Of a DNA stretch of 55,436 bases, positions 1-9,813 are shown piece after piece. Position numbers and translations under genes: made by a program. The stretch's first letter is position 1. Every line of letters starts with the position of its first letter. The notes under the pieces are model-generated. The model was not told the origin of the DNA and did no database searches. It saw only the letters and a program-made list of their open reading frames with translations. This stretch comes from Paludibacteraceae bacterium (GTDB taxonomy: Bacteria; Bacteroidota; Bacteroidia; Bacteroidales; Paludibacteraceae): assembly GCA_017479885.1 (NCBI GenBank), contig JAFVBR010000035.1:1-55436 (forward strand). The letters are read 5' to 3'.

Positions 1-195
1 AGCGACACCATTAATCCACTCGTCAAACTCCTTACTAAGAGTGGCTAAGTTAACGATAGTTGCACCAGTAGTAGTTGCAACAGAATCTTGCCATACAGGA
101 TCACCAGTTTGTCCGGATTGAACTAGATAAGCAGGAGCAGCTACCATTGACAAGCTCATAAAGAGAGCAGTTAGAAATAATGTAACTTTTTTCAT
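1..195 (-). CDS. Secreted protein, N-terminal part only (cut by window edge)
   Basis: The reading frame runs from an ATG at 195 to the window edge without a stop and gives 65 residues. It begins MKK and a hydrophobic stretch ending ..SLSMVAAPA, a clear Sec signal peptide with a likely cut after ALA/APA-type residues, so the product is exported. The visible mature part (LVQSGQTGDPVWQDS..) is not enough to name a family; a start rich in Thr/Val/Ile is common for secreted parallel beta-helix lyases, but that is only a guess. It has its own promoter carrying the same operator as the regulator gene at 2436-5066, so it is probably co-regulated with the lyase gene at 551-2428. Confidence 0.7.
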   Translation of the reverse strand, partial: MKKVTLFLTALFMSLSMVAAPAYLVQSGQTGDPVWQDSVATTTGATIVNLATLSKEFDEWINGVA

Positions 196-311
196 GATAA
201 TGAGAATTTGTTTATTAATGTTTTGTTTTTCATTTATTACTATAAGAACAATCTGTTCCTATTTTCTTCATTTTCTCGCAATTTTGTTCATATGCTGATC
301 AAAATCAATTG
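196..311. other. AT-rich 5' leader of the edge gene
   Basis: If transcription begins near 305 on the minus strand (about 7 bases past the -7 box at 312-319), the mRNA of the secreted protein has a leader of about 110 nt. I see no strong hairpin or riboswitch-like structure in it. Confidence 0.3.
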
Positions 312-368
312 CAAAAATACAACTATTGTTGGAAAGGTAGGTTCAAAATTGTACATTTTGGGTTCAAA
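312..368 (-). promoter_or_regulatory. Promoter with 21-bp-spaced direct-repeat operator (copy 1)
   Basis: On the minus strand a TTTGAACC octamer occurs twice (361-368 and 340-347) with an exact 21-bp period, two helical turns. The proximal copy ends 20 bp before a TATTTTTG box (312-319) that fits the Bacteroidota -7 consensus TAnnTTTG. No good -33 TTTG sits at the usual 20-bp distance, which suggests that an activator bound to the repeats replaces it. The same arrangement, with identical spacings, lies upstream of the regulator gene (5105-5161). The obvious candidate ligand is the AraC-type domain of that regulator (inference). Confidence 0.65.
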
Positions 369-550
369 TAGTTATATTTTTTGCATTTAACCATTAAAAA
401 CCAACGGAAAAGTTTTTCGAACTATAGTGTTGCTGATATGTGTAACAACTTGTTTTTAGTACTATAGACTGAATGTAGGTTGGCAGAACCACCAAAGAGT
501 ATATCTGTAAAAATCTAACATGTCACTTTTGACTTACTATGTGTTGCATT
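369..550. other. Intergenic, nothing clear
   Basis: This is the stretch between the lyase stop codon and the operator of the edge gene. It holds a repeated ACTATAG (around 422 and 463) and a weak GGTT/AACC hairpin near 480-493, but no convincing terminator or RNA gene. Confidence 0.3.
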
Positions 551-2428
551 CTACTTGATTGAGAAAGAATATGTGCCCTTGGTAGCGGGTTGTTGGTCCA
601 CTAATCGCAAGCGATAAATGGCTTTCCCCCAAATATTTCCCAAGCGTGGATCAGACAATAATTGTTCATCAATTTCTGCATGGAAACGTTTCTTGTCGTA
701 ATGTAGGCGTTCGACATCCTTCTCGTTAGCAAATAGGAAGTGTATCTCGTTGGGTTGATTGACCTGGCCTAATTGCCATGAGTCTGATATTTGTAATCCT
801 TTATCAGTGAGTTGATACGTGCGAATCCAAGATTTCAGCGACGCGCTATCAGGATAAGCTTGAGCAATATCCATCTTGAGATAGCCCTTGGACTCGTTGG
901 CGCGAAGTACGTGGCCATGGAATTGACGACCATTGTGCTGCTCAACTCCATTCACAACTGGCAGACTATGCCAACCGCTCTGCATCATCCAAAGTGTATA
1001 TCTTTCGGACGAAAAAGTTTGGCGTGTATAAGTACCTGTTCCTGCATCAATAAGTAAAGGAGTGTTGTCTACATATAATATAAACGAACCCACGTCATTG
1101 TGGTTGTGACTCTCGTCATTGTGTCCACACTTAGCTCCGAGGAACCATTTGCCCTTGCGCACATACATGAACTCCGTTTCATTGTACCAAATATTTGTAT
1201 ATTTGGAAGTCACGATGGGTTCATTCATAAGTGAATCATAATTCAACAGAGATGTCAAAGCTCGAAAGACATCGGTACCCTGTACCACCACATTAGGGTG
1301 ATTCTGAACCAATTGTTGTGCATAGCCAATCATTAGAGAACTATGAGTGCGTTTACCAAAACGATAAACCAATCCTGAAATATTATCCGTAAATTGAGCA
1401 GTAGCATCGGCAAAGTTGACCACCCAGTTATTACCACCAATTTGAGTGTGTGCGATGTATTCACCCATGCGTTGAATCATAGATTCTTCAAAGAGATTGA
1501 CATGACCATTTGTAGCGATGTACAATAGGTCTAAGTAATCGAATAATTTGCCAGCAGCATGTCCCCAGTAACTTGGTCCTTCTTCACAAGCACCATCGGC
1601 TTTGACATAATTTAAAAACTTATCGACGCAAAGCATGCTGCGCATAACCATCTTGACCAATCTGTCTTGATTATTTTCGAGCAGCAAGAAACATTGCAAG
1701 ACATTGAAATTGCACCACACATTCCAGTTGTTAGTAAACTGATCTTGGAGTCCCATCCACCAATGGTCAATTTGCATGTAGGGTGTTAATATTTTCGATT
1801 CGATTGATTGGTGCAAATAGGAAGAAATAGCCGGATCAACGCGGTCAAATTCGGCATGCAGAAAATAATAAATCCAACTCAACATCCCCCCCATTTCGCC
1901 GCTACCTAAGTCAATAATTTGTGATGCACCATTGGGAAGACTGCTACCTGTTGCATTCTGATTATTACTATCCAATTGACGAGGCAAGTGGGCTGACAGT
2001 ACCCAACTTGTACGTTCACACTCGTAGAACACACCATCAATAATCTTATCAATAAATCTTCCTTGCCCTTCGGCTAGTTCGGCCAAAAACAATGCGGCTA
2101 ATGCATTCTTGTTTCTGGAATCGGGATCTTCCATAACCTTGCGATTTCCGCTGCGATTGTACTCCAAATAGGCTGTGGCGGGGATGTACTCCCAATTATA
2201 ATTCAACTTGCTTTCACCACGTTTGATAAGCATGGCCTTGTTTTTACCCAACATATTATCCCAAGCTGAACGATCGTAGTACGAGGGAAAGGGTACCCAC
2301 TGCTGCTCGGTAATGAGCCATTGACGAATTTGGTCATCACTATAGCGTGAGGTCAGATAATTACGTGGAACGGCTAGTGCACATAGTGTCACAAAGGCCG
2401 CACACAAAGTAAGAAATATTCTTTTCAT
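551..2428 (-). CDS. Heparinase II/III family polysaccharide lyase (secreted)
   Basis: The 625-residue product starts with a Sec signal peptide (MKRIFLTLCAAFVTLCALA). The N-terminal two thirds look alpha-helical and Trp/Tyr-rich, as in the (alpha/alpha) toroid of uronate-containing polysaccharide lyases. Around residues 436-450 it carries the hallmark of the heparinase II/III C-terminal domain, ESHNHNDVGSF, whose His/Asn residues form the metal and active-site region. Such enzymes cleave uronic-acid glycans (heparin, alginate, ulvan and others) by beta-elimination; the substrate cannot be read from sequence. It starts 7 bp after the upstream regulator gene, so the two form one operon. No SusC/SusD pair is visible, so this is either the edge of a larger PUL or a minimal locus. 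Confidence 0.85.
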   Translation of the reverse strand: MKRIFLTLCAAFVTLCALAVPRNYLTSRYSDDQIRQWLITEQQWVPFPSYYDRSAWDNMLGKNKAMLIKRGESKLNYNWEYIPATAYLEYNRSGNRKVMEDPDSRNKNALAALFLAELAEGQGRFIDKIIDGVFYECERTSWVLSAHLPRQLDSNNQNATGSSLPNGASQIIDLGSGEMGGMLSWIYYFLHAEFDRVDPAISSYLHQSIESKILTPYMQIDHWWMGLQDQFTNNWNVWCNFNVLQCFLLLENNQDRLVKMVMRSMLCVDKFLNYVKADGACEEGPSYWGHAAGKLFDYLDLLYIATNGHVNLFEESMIQRMGEYIAHTQIGGNNWVVNFADATAQFTDNISGLVYRFGKRTHSSLMIGYAQQLVQNHPNVVVQGTDVFRALTSLLNYDSLMNEPIVTSKYTNIWYNETEFMYVRKGKWFLGAKCGHNDESHNHNDVGSFILYVDNTPLLIDAGTGTYTRQTFSSERYTLWMMQSGWHSLPVVNGVEQHNGRQFHGHVLRANESKGYLKMDIAQAYPDSASLKSWIRTYQLTDKGLQISDSWQLGQVNQPNEIHFLFANEKDVERLHYDKKRFHAEIDEQLLSDPRLGNIWGKAIYRLRLVDQQPATKGTYSFSIK

Positions 2429-2435
2429 GCAGGGA

Positions 2436-5066
2436 TTATAATTTAGAATGTTTAACTCGATATTCGGTTGGGGTCATCTCGTAATATTTGCGAAAAACGG
2501 ACGCGAAATATTTAGGAGAATTAAAGCCCGTGTCGTAAGCTATTTGGCTGATAGTAAGATTATTTTTAGTATCCACCAGGAGTTCAGCAGCCCGGTGTAG
2601 ACGGATGGAGGTAATTAGTTCAGTAGGGGTTTGGTTGGTGGTATCCTTGATAATGGTAAACAAACCAGTTCGACTCAAGTTAACTTTGGAGGCTAACAAT
2701 TCGACGTTGAATTGACTATTGGCTATGTTTTCGTTGATGGTTACCACTATGCGACCAATAGCATCTTGACTCGTCTGCATTTTGCGGTGGAATTCCAACT
2801 CAGCTTTGCGATGGTAGTAATACTTTAGCCGATGAACTAGATAAGTAACAATAGAAACCAGTAAGAGTAGGTATAGCAAATAAGCCAACATGGTTCGATA
2901 GAAAGGGCGGCGCTGATAGATATCTATTTTTTTTTCGTTGAGCACCTGATGATCGCGGGCACTTAGAGCTTGAATCACAATGCTATGACGTCCGCTGGGC
3001 AGATCGATTAATCGTATAGATGGCACAGACTCAGAAATGGTGAGCCACTCGGGAGTGATATTAGAAATTTTGTAGCGTAGTTCAGGACGGTCGTAATAAC
3101 TATCGGTAGCTACATTCAATCGCAACGAACTATGGTAAGGCAATTTAATTTCTGTATTGGAAGGATTAGTCAATTGTCCATTGACAAGTATGTTGTCGAG
3201 TATAATATTGGGCATCACTATAGAACCACGCAAATTCTCCTCTCTAAATTTTACAATACCATCCATACCAGCAACTAGGATAGAACCATCATCTAATTTT
3301 ACGCAACAACCATTGTATAGGCTACTGAGAGGGAGGCCATTGGCGTTAGTGTATGTCAATATTTGTTCGGTTTGGGGTTCATAATACAACATAGCATCGG
3401 TAGTGACTATCAGCAAATTATCCTTGGGTGTGGCTATCATTCCGTGCACGAACGGAGTCCCTAAGCTATTCAAACGAGTCATATTGTATGAATCGCAAGC
3501 AAAACAATAGCATCCCTTGCCCGCTGTGGCTACATATATTTTATCTTTCAAGTAAACGATGTGTTCCACAAACGCGCACTCAGACGTGTGCACCATTCGC
3601 ACTTTGCCAGAAACTATATGGTAGCAACACAATCCCTTGGCTCCACCAATCCATAACTGTCCCCGCTCGTCGATACACATACAAGTAATTACGGGCATAA
3701 TACTATTCAGCGTATCTGACAGGACCTGCAGTTGTTGCGTTTTAGGCGAGAAACAATAGACGCCATTATACGTACCGCAAAGCAAGTCGCTTTCGTAGGG
3801 AACAATAGAGCGAACAACCCTATTCTGTAGCAATTCCTCGTAGGGCATTTGATAGTAGGTGAAACGACATGTTTTCGTATTAAACGAACATAAACCTTTC
3901 AGGTGGAGTCCGAGGTAGATTAAATGATTTTTTTTATCCCAATAGGATGCTTTAATATTTGGTGTAGGGTAAGAAACAAAGGTGTTGGTATCGGAATTCC
4001 ACAAAAGTAAGCCATCGCCTTCTGTACATATATAGCTGGAGGTACCATCCACAGGTACTAGACTATTAATAATGGGCGCATGCTGTTTAATAGTTGGCAG
4101 AGGAAGGTATGAAAACGGATTTCCATTGGGATTAAAATAGTTCACACCTCCATAGTAAGTACCAACCCAAATAGTTCCATCATTACTTTCGTAAATACGC
4201 CAAATACTTTCGTGACTCAATTGGGTATATTTGTTGTTGCCTGAACCATAATGCAAGAAACCGTCAAAGGTTAGATGGTCCAAGCCACGTGATGTACCTA
4301 TCCATATTGAGCCATCAGAAGCTTGCAAAATATCGCGTACAAAATCAGACGATACGGTAATATGCTCCACTGCGCTACCATTCAATCGCACTAAGCCGTT
4401 ATGCCAAGTACCTACCCAATAGAAACCCTGCTTGTCTTGCAGAATAACCGATATACAACTATTCAACTTCAACAGATTTTCCCACTGTCCGACCTCAAAA
4501 TTCAATCTCAACACGTTACCTCGCTGACTACCGACAATTAGACATTGCTCGGTCACATAGATGTAGTTAATAGGATCACTTTCGGACAATGGAATCGATA
4601 AAATTGTGTCACATTGTAGCGACTGAGTATTGAAGATGGCAATTTTTGAATCGTATCCAATATACAACGATGAGTCTTTAACAGCCATAACATTTGCGGA
4701 CTCTGACAATATACTCATTTGTTGGGTACTCAAGTTATAACACCCAACCGAGTTTGATAAAATAAAGACGTGACCAAGACCATCACCGGTTATGTGGGTG
4801 ATGTTAGAACCTAGTTTAGAGATTGTGTCGTAGGACAAAGGGATGATGCATGTACTATAGAGACCATTGTAACGAATAGCACCTTCGCGAGTAGCAAACC
4901 ACATATATCCCAATTCGTCCTGGTAAATGTCGTTAATAGTAACTTGACCGAGGCCATTTTCGGAAGTAAGATGGTGAAAAATGACGTCCGCTGAGAAGAC
5001 CGGACAGCTTGTTAGTGCCAAAATAGTTAACAATACTGAAATATGTAAAGACCTTTTCATGTTCAT
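2436..5066 (-). CDS. Single-chain periplasmic beta-propeller sensor with cytoplasmic AraC DNA-binding domain
   Basis: The 876-residue protein has a signal peptide/anchor (1-25), then many two-component-regulator propeller repeats (WVGT, IWIGT and WIGG motifs from about 30 to 640), a Y_Y_Y-like Ig domain (about 650-715) and one membrane helix (about 722-744). After only about 35 residues comes an AraC-type helix-turn-helix (about 778-872, with QIAYDTGFNSPKYFASVFRK). Hybrid two-component systems of this group have the same outer part but insert a histidine kinase and a receiver domain; here both are absent and the length is correspondingly short. It is therefore a one-component transmembrane regulator that must bind DNA at the membrane. 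It heads an operon with the lyase gene. Its own promoter and that of the edge gene carry the same direct repeat, which suggests autoregulation. Confidence 0.88.
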   Translation of the reverse strand: MNMKRSLHISVLLTILALTSCPVFSADVIFHHLTSENGLGQVTINDIYQDELGYMWFATREGAIRYNGLYSTCIIPLSYDTISKLGSNITHITGDGLGHVFILSNSVGCYNLSTQQMSILSESANVMAVKDSSLYIGYDSKIAIFNTQSLQCDTILSIPLSESDPINYIYVTEQCLIVGSQRGNVLRLNFEVGQWENLLKLNSCISVILQDKQGFYWVGTWHNGLVRLNGSAVEHITVSSDFVRDILQASDGSIWIGTSRGLDHLTFDGFLHYGSGNNKYTQLSHESIWRIYESNDGTIWVGTYYGGVNYFNPNGNPFSYLPLPTIKQHAPIINSLVPVDGTSSYICTEGDGLLLWNSDTNTFVSYPTPNIKASYWDKKNHLIYLGLHLKGLCSFNTKTCRFTYYQMPYEELLQNRVVRSIVPYESDLLCGTYNGVYCFSPKTQQLQVLSDTLNSIMPVITCMCIDERGQLWIGGAKGLCCYHIVSGKVRMVHTSECAFVEHIVYLKDKIYVATAGKGCYCFACDSYNMTRLNSLGTPFVHGMIATPKDNLLIVTTDAMLYYEPQTEQILTYTNANGLPLSSLYNGCCVKLDDGSILVAGMDGIVKFREENLRGSIVMPNIILDNILVNGQLTNPSNTEIKLPYHSSLRLNVATDSYYDRPELRYKISNITPEWLTISESVPSIRLIDLPSGRHSIVIQALSARDHQVLNEKKIDIYQRRPFYRTMLAYLLYLLLLVSIVTYLVHRLKYYYHRKAELEFHRKMQTSQDAIGRIVVTINENIANSQFNVELLASKVNLSRTGLFTIIKDTTNQTPTELITSIRLHRAAELLVDTKNNLTISQIAYDTGFNSPKYFASVFRKYYEMTPTEYRVKHSKL

Positions 5067-5104
5067 AAATGAGATATAAGGTGTGCTAATTCCTTTTTTT
5101 TCTG

Positions 5105-5161
5105 CAAAATTACAAAATTAATGCAAACACATGGTTCAAAATCGTACATTTGGGGTCTAAT
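5105..5161 (-). promoter_or_regulatory. Promoter with 21-bp-spaced direct-repeat operator (copy 2)
   Basis: On the minus strand the proximal TTTGAACC (5133-5140) is preceded, with a 21-bp period, by a degenerate copy (5154-5161). The roughly 30-bp block matches the block at 340-369 at all but about five positions, including the inner GTACATTT. A -7 box TAATTTTG (5105-5112) lies exactly 20 bp downstream of the proximal half-site, as in copy 1; a second TAATTTTG overlaps at 5113-5120. It drives the regulator-lyase operon, with a leader of about 30 nt. Confidence 0.65.
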
Positions 5162-5393
5162 TTTGTAATAATTTTACCTTTTTTGTGCTCGGAATTAGCT
5201 CAAGACGCCCAAACCTGAATTGCAAATGCTCAACTCTAAGTTGCTAACAGCGGTAGAGTCGGTATTAATATCGGCTCTTTTGAAAATTATTCAGTCGGAA
5301 TGTCACGGTACATTTATTCTGCCTTATGGCGCTTTCTTGCGGATTTCTGGAAGAATGATATGGTAGGTAATATTTATTTTTTTTCTGTTTTTA
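5162..5393. other. Intergenic with one weak hairpin
   Basis: Between the operator and the sRNA promoter there is no supported gene. A hairpin at 5255-5278 (AGAGTCG pairing with CGGCTCT, one G-T pair) is followed by four T on the plus strand, but there is no plus-strand gene upstream for it to terminate. Confidence 0.3.
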
Positions 5394-5425
5394 TTTGCAT
5401 TATTGTAAAATGTTGCCTACCTTTG
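5394..5425 (+). promoter_or_regulatory. Promoter of possible sRNA
   Basis: TTTG (5394-5397), a 20-bp spacer and TACCTTTG (5418-5425) match the Bacteroidota promoter consensus perfectly. The predicted start is near 5432. No coding region follows before the terminator at 5528-5561. Confidence 0.65.
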
Positions 5426-5431
5426 CCCCGT

Positions 5432-5561
5432 AATCTTAATTAAAACGCTACAATCTGCTTGGCGCTCAGGTGAAATAGTGTGATAGTATAATACATCCCA
5501 ATCAGACCCTTTATTTCTGCCTCTATTCAGAGACGGGTCGCAGACTCGTCTCTGTTTTTTT
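5432..5561 (+). ncRNA. Possible small RNA of about 130 nt upstream of enolase
   Basis: A perfect promoter on the left and an intrinsic terminator on the right bound about 130 nt with no supported open reading frame, and the enolase gene has its own separate promoter after the terminator. I do not recognise the sequence as tmRNA, SRP RNA or a known riboswitch; a relative of the Bacteroidales 6S-type RNAs is possible but not shown. A GACC around 5497-5500 can pair with GGTC in the terminator loop (5536-5540), a possible pseudoknot. The alternative is an attenuated leader of the enolase transcript. Confidence 0.4.
5528..5561 (+). terminator. Intrinsic terminator
   Basis: CAGAGACG (5528-5535) pairs with CGTCTCTG (5547-5554) around an 11-nt loop and is followed by seven T. 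It separates the sRNA from the enolase transcription unit. Confidence 0.8.
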
Positions 5562-5589
5562 ATAAACTTCTAAGCATAGCAAACTTTAA

Positions 5590-5621
5590 TTTGCATATTA
5601 GAGAAAATTGCCGTATCTTTG
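5590..5621 (+). promoter_or_regulatory. Enolase promoter
   Basis: TTTG (5590-5593), a 20-bp spacer and TATCTTTG (5614-5621). Predicted start near 5628, giving a leader of about 125 nt that contains the repeat at 5671-5730. Confidence 0.75.
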
Positions 5622-5670
5622 CAGACGTGAACCAATTGGTTTCAAGTTTCAAGTGCCATTCGGCTCTACA

Positions 5671-7059
<1,389 letters not shown>

Positions 7060-7083
7060 TTCTACTCCGATAATAAGTAAGAC

Positions 7084-7114
7084 CCCCTCCCCCAAATGAG
7101 GGGAGGGGATTTTT
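7084..7114 (+). terminator. Terminator of eno
   Basis: A perfect 9-bp GC-rich stem (7084-7092 with 7100-7108) around a 7-nt loop, followed by ATTTTTG. Confidence 0.85.
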
Positions 7115-7147
7115 GTCTCTCAGATATACACTATAAAACAATTTGTT

Positions 7148-7312
7148 ATGAAAAAGTATGTTTGCACCGTATGCGGCTACGTGTACGACCCCGAAGTGGG
7201 AGACCCCGACAGCGGTATAGCTCCCGGAACAGCGTTTGAAGACATACCCGCCGACTGGGTTTGCCCCCTGTGCGGAGTAGGCAAGGACGATTTCCAGCCC
7301 GAAGACGAATAA
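7148..7312 (+). CDS. Rubredoxin
   Basis: A 54-residue protein with the two iron-binding CxxCG knuckles ([15 protein letters not shown] near the start, [13 protein letters not shown] near the end) and the standard Gly/Asp/Pro middle. It carries a single Fe(Cys)4 centre and shuttles one electron in the cytoplasm. The flavodiiron protein 144 bp downstream is its natural redox partner in O2 or NO reduction. No clear TAnnTTTG promoter is seen between the eno terminator and the gene, so expression may depend on read-through or a less typical promoter. Confidence 0.95.
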   Translation: MKKYVCTVCGYVYDPEVGDPDSGIAPGTAFEDIPADWVCPLCGVGKDDFQPEDE

Positions 7313-7455
7313 GAATAATATTTACTATTGGGATATCTGCGATTGACTATTGAAATTACATGGTAGTTCCAATAGTTGTTGTGGTGTGGAGTCGTGTTTG
7401 GCATATTTAAGTCAATCGTCAATTGTCAAGAATAGAAATACTCAAGAAATACTCA
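7313..7455. other. Spacer with inverted repeats between rubredoxin and flavodiiron genes
   Basis: ACTATTG and CAATAGT form a 7-bp stem (about 7349-7379), and GATTGAC (about 7343) is inverted as GTCAATC (about 7411). This could be a processing or attenuation hairpin between the two genes; there is no U-tract. Confidence 0.3.
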
Positions 7456-8604
7456 ATGAATATCTTTTATATCGGTCAGAATGATTATGACCTGCAGTTG
7501 TTTGAGAGCCAGTATCCCGTGCCTTGCGGTATGGCTTACAATTCGTATCTGGTGGCAGATGAGAAAATAGCGGTTATGGACACCGTCGATCAGCGCAAGG
7601 GCGAAGAGTGGAAAGCCTCGCTGCAGTCAGCTCTCGGCGGCAGGCAGCCCGAATATCTGGTTGTGCAGCACATGGAGCCAGACCACTCCGCGCTCATCCT
7701 CTGGGCTATGGAGCAATATCCGCAACTCACCGTTGTAGCTTCGCAGAAAGCTCTCCAGATGCTTCCGCAGTTCTTCGAGGGCATCAGTCTCGAAGGCCGC
7801 ACCCTCGCCGTCAAAGAGGGCGACACCCTGTCGCTCGGCAATGCCACTCTGCGCTTTCTCATGGCGCCTATGGTGCACTGGCCCGAGGTCATGGTCACTT
7901 ACGAAGAGACCTCAAAAACGCTCTTCTCTGCCGATGCCTTCGGCTCGTTCGGAACGCTCGACCAGCAGGAAGACGACTGGGCATGCGAGGCGCGCCGCTA
8001 CTATTTCAATATCTGCGGCAAGTACGGTGCTCCCGTGCAGACACTGCTTAAAAAAGCCTCTCATTTTGATATCCTGACCATTCGTCCGCTCCACGGACCT
8101 GTGCTCGAAGGCGAGGCGATGGAGAACGCTCTGCGTCTCTACGACATCTGGAGCCGCTACGAGGCTGAGAAAGAGGGCGTGTTTGTGGGCTATGCTTCAA
8201 TACACGGCGGCACTGCAGCAGTGGCACAGCTGGTGGCTGAGATGCTGGAGAAACGCGGACAAAAGGTGTGCCTCATGGACCTGACCGAAGAAGAGGTGTC
8301 GTTCGCAGTGGAGGACGCTTTTGCTTACGGCAAGGCTGTGTTCGCCGCTTCGAGCTACGATGCGGGGCTTTTCCCGCCGATGTACAATCTGCTTCACCAT
8401 CTGCAGGCAAAGGCTTGGCAGAACAAACGTGTCGCTCTCATTGAGAACGGCTCGTGGGCGCCTTCTGCCGGTAAAGTGATGCGTGAGATGCTCTCTCAGA
8501 TGAAACAGGTGGAGATAGTGGAACCCGTGGTCACCATCCGCAGTCGTATGAAACAAGCCGACATCGCGGCTCTCGAAGCACTGGTAGAGGCATTGATAGG
8601 TTAG
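7456..8604 (+). CDS. Flavodiiron protein (rubredoxin:O2/NO oxidoreductase)
   Basis: I start it at the ATG at 7456 (MNIFYIGQNDYDLQLFESQ), which matches the family, rather than at an upstream TTG. The 382-residue product has a metallo-beta-lactamase-like di-iron domain with the HMEPDH motif (His72, Glu74, Asp76, His77), the downstream MVHWPEVM His, the FSADAFGSFG Asp and the IRPLHGP His. A flavodoxin domain follows (GYASIHGGTAAVAQLV for FMN phosphate, then FAASSYDAGLFPPM and ENGSWAPSAGKVM). These enzymes reduce O2 to water or NO to N2O without making superoxide, protecting strict anaerobes. Rubredoxin lies just upstream. Confidence 0.95.
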   Translation: MNIFYIGQNDYDLQLFESQYPVPCGMAYNSYLVADEKIAVMDTVDQRKGEEWKASLQSALGGRQPEYLVVQHMEPDHSALILWAMEQYPQLTVVASQKALQMLPQFFEGISLEGRTLAVKEGDTLSLGNATLRFLMAPMVHWPEVMVTYEETSKTLFSADAFGSFGTLDQQEDDWACEARRYYFNICGKYGAPVQTLLKKASHFDILTIRPLHGPVLEGEAMENALRLYDIWSRYEAEKEGVFVGYASIHGGTAAVAQLVAEMLEKRGQKVCLMDLTEEEVSFAVEDAFAYGKAVFAASSYDAGLFPPMYNLLHHLQAKAWQNKRVALIENGSWAPSAGKVMREMLSQMKQVEIVEPVVTIRSRMKQADIAALEALVEALIG

Positions 8605-8649
8605 GCAGTAACTCATAATACACTTAACTCTCAACTTTCGACTCTTAAT

Positions 8650-9798
8650 ATGAACACCTCGCAACTGATATCGGTATTGCTTGTGAATCTGCCTGCCTAC
8701 GTGCTTGGCGGCATTGCTTTCGTCAAGAAGATCCGCGATGAAAACTACTATGCAGCATGGGTCTTTCTGACCCTGCTGCTGGTGTTGGTTGCCGATGCCG
8801 TGTTCGTCTCTCAGATGTTCTTTGTAGAGACCTGCCTGCCTGTGTATATGGAAGTGCAGGCAGCTATGAGTGTCAGCATAGTGCCTTTGCTATATATGTT
8901 TCTCTCTCCTGAGGGAGGTGAAGAGCGTTGGTCGCGCACAACCATCATTCTGTGGTTGCTGACACTTCTGATATTGCTGCCGTCAGTGTCGTGGGAAGTG
9001 GTGCCTGCTTATGCCATCACTCAGTATTTTCCTCCCCGCGAGATAATGGGAATAAGCATCTTCTACAAAGGCAGGTATGTCTATTTCCTCGGTTGGACGG
9101 CAATCGCCCTGACGTTGCAGTCGTTTGTGGCACTCAGTCAGTTGAAACGTCTGTACAAGGCAGTTAGCAGTCATGGCGCGCACTATTCGTGGAAAGCCAA
9201 GGCGACATACTACTGGGATTTCAGTTGCGGCTACTGGCTGTCGCTCTCGTTTCTGGTGCCTCTTCATATCTGGCAGACACCTGCGATGCGCTGGGTGTTT
9301 TATGTGTCAGCATGCGTGATAATAGCTGTAGGCTGCCTGCTACTGGTGTTGGGTTTCGACATCAATCCTGTGGTTGACAACGAACACAAGAAACAGACGC
9401 TGCACGACTTCATGCTTGAGAACGGTGAGATAGTGGAGCGGATGAAACGGCTCTTGGAGGAGGACCGCATATATTTGGAGCACGGAATACAGTCGGACAC
9501 GGTAGCTGAAAGACTTGACACCAGTCATGCCTATTTCCTCAGAATGATGAGGATTGTGTATGATATGAGTTTTCCCGAATGGGTTAACCGTGCCCGCGTG
9601 GAATATGCAAAGCAGTTGCTGTCAGACCCTGATATAAAAACCGAACAGGTGGCTGCGGAGTGTGGCTACAAGGACGCATATACCCTGGCGCACATGTTTC
9701 ATCAGATAACCGGAACCACAATCTCCGAATGGCGTAACGGCAAAGGAGAGCAGGAGGACTTTGTGGAGACCGCTTCCCCCGAGATGGACGACGACTGA
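8650..9798 (+). CDS. Membrane-embedded AraC-family regulator
   Basis: The 382-residue protein has about seven hydrophobic helices in residues 1-240 (no signal peptide, no ligand cupin), a linker, and a C-terminal helix-turn-helix region (about 275-365) with QVAAECGYKDAYTLAHMFHQITGTTISEWR, typical of AraC recognition helices. This 7TM-AraC layout is frequent in Bacteroidales and implies sensing in or at the membrane. It follows the flavodiiron gene by 45 bp without a visible promoter, so it may be co-transcribed with it or act on neighbouring genes. The acidic C-tail (EMDDD) is unremarkable. Confidence 0.85.
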   Translation: MNTSQLISVLLVNLPAYVLGGIAFVKKIRDENYYAAWVFLTLLLVLVADAVFVSQMFFVETCLPVYMEVQAAMSVSIVPLLYMFLSPEGGEERWSRTTIILWLLTLLILLPSVSWEVVPAYAITQYFPPREIMGISIFYKGRYVYFLGWTAIALTLQSFVALSQLKRLYKAVSSHGAHYSWKAKATYYWDFSCGYWLSLSFLVPLHIWQTPAMRWVFYVSACVIIAVGCLLLVLGFDINPVVDNEHKKQTLHDFMLENGEIVERMKRLLEEDRIYLEHGIQSDTVAERLDTSHAYFLRMMRIVYDMSFPEWVNRARVEYAKQLLSDPDIKTEQVAAECGYKDAYTLAHMFHQITGTTISEWRNGKGEQEDFVETASPEMDDD

Positions 9799-9813
9799 TA
9801 TTTTTCGGTCAGG

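Noticed and set aside
2436-5066. Full hybrid two-component system
   Set aside because: No HisKA/HATPase or receiver motifs between membrane helix and HTH; the length is too short.
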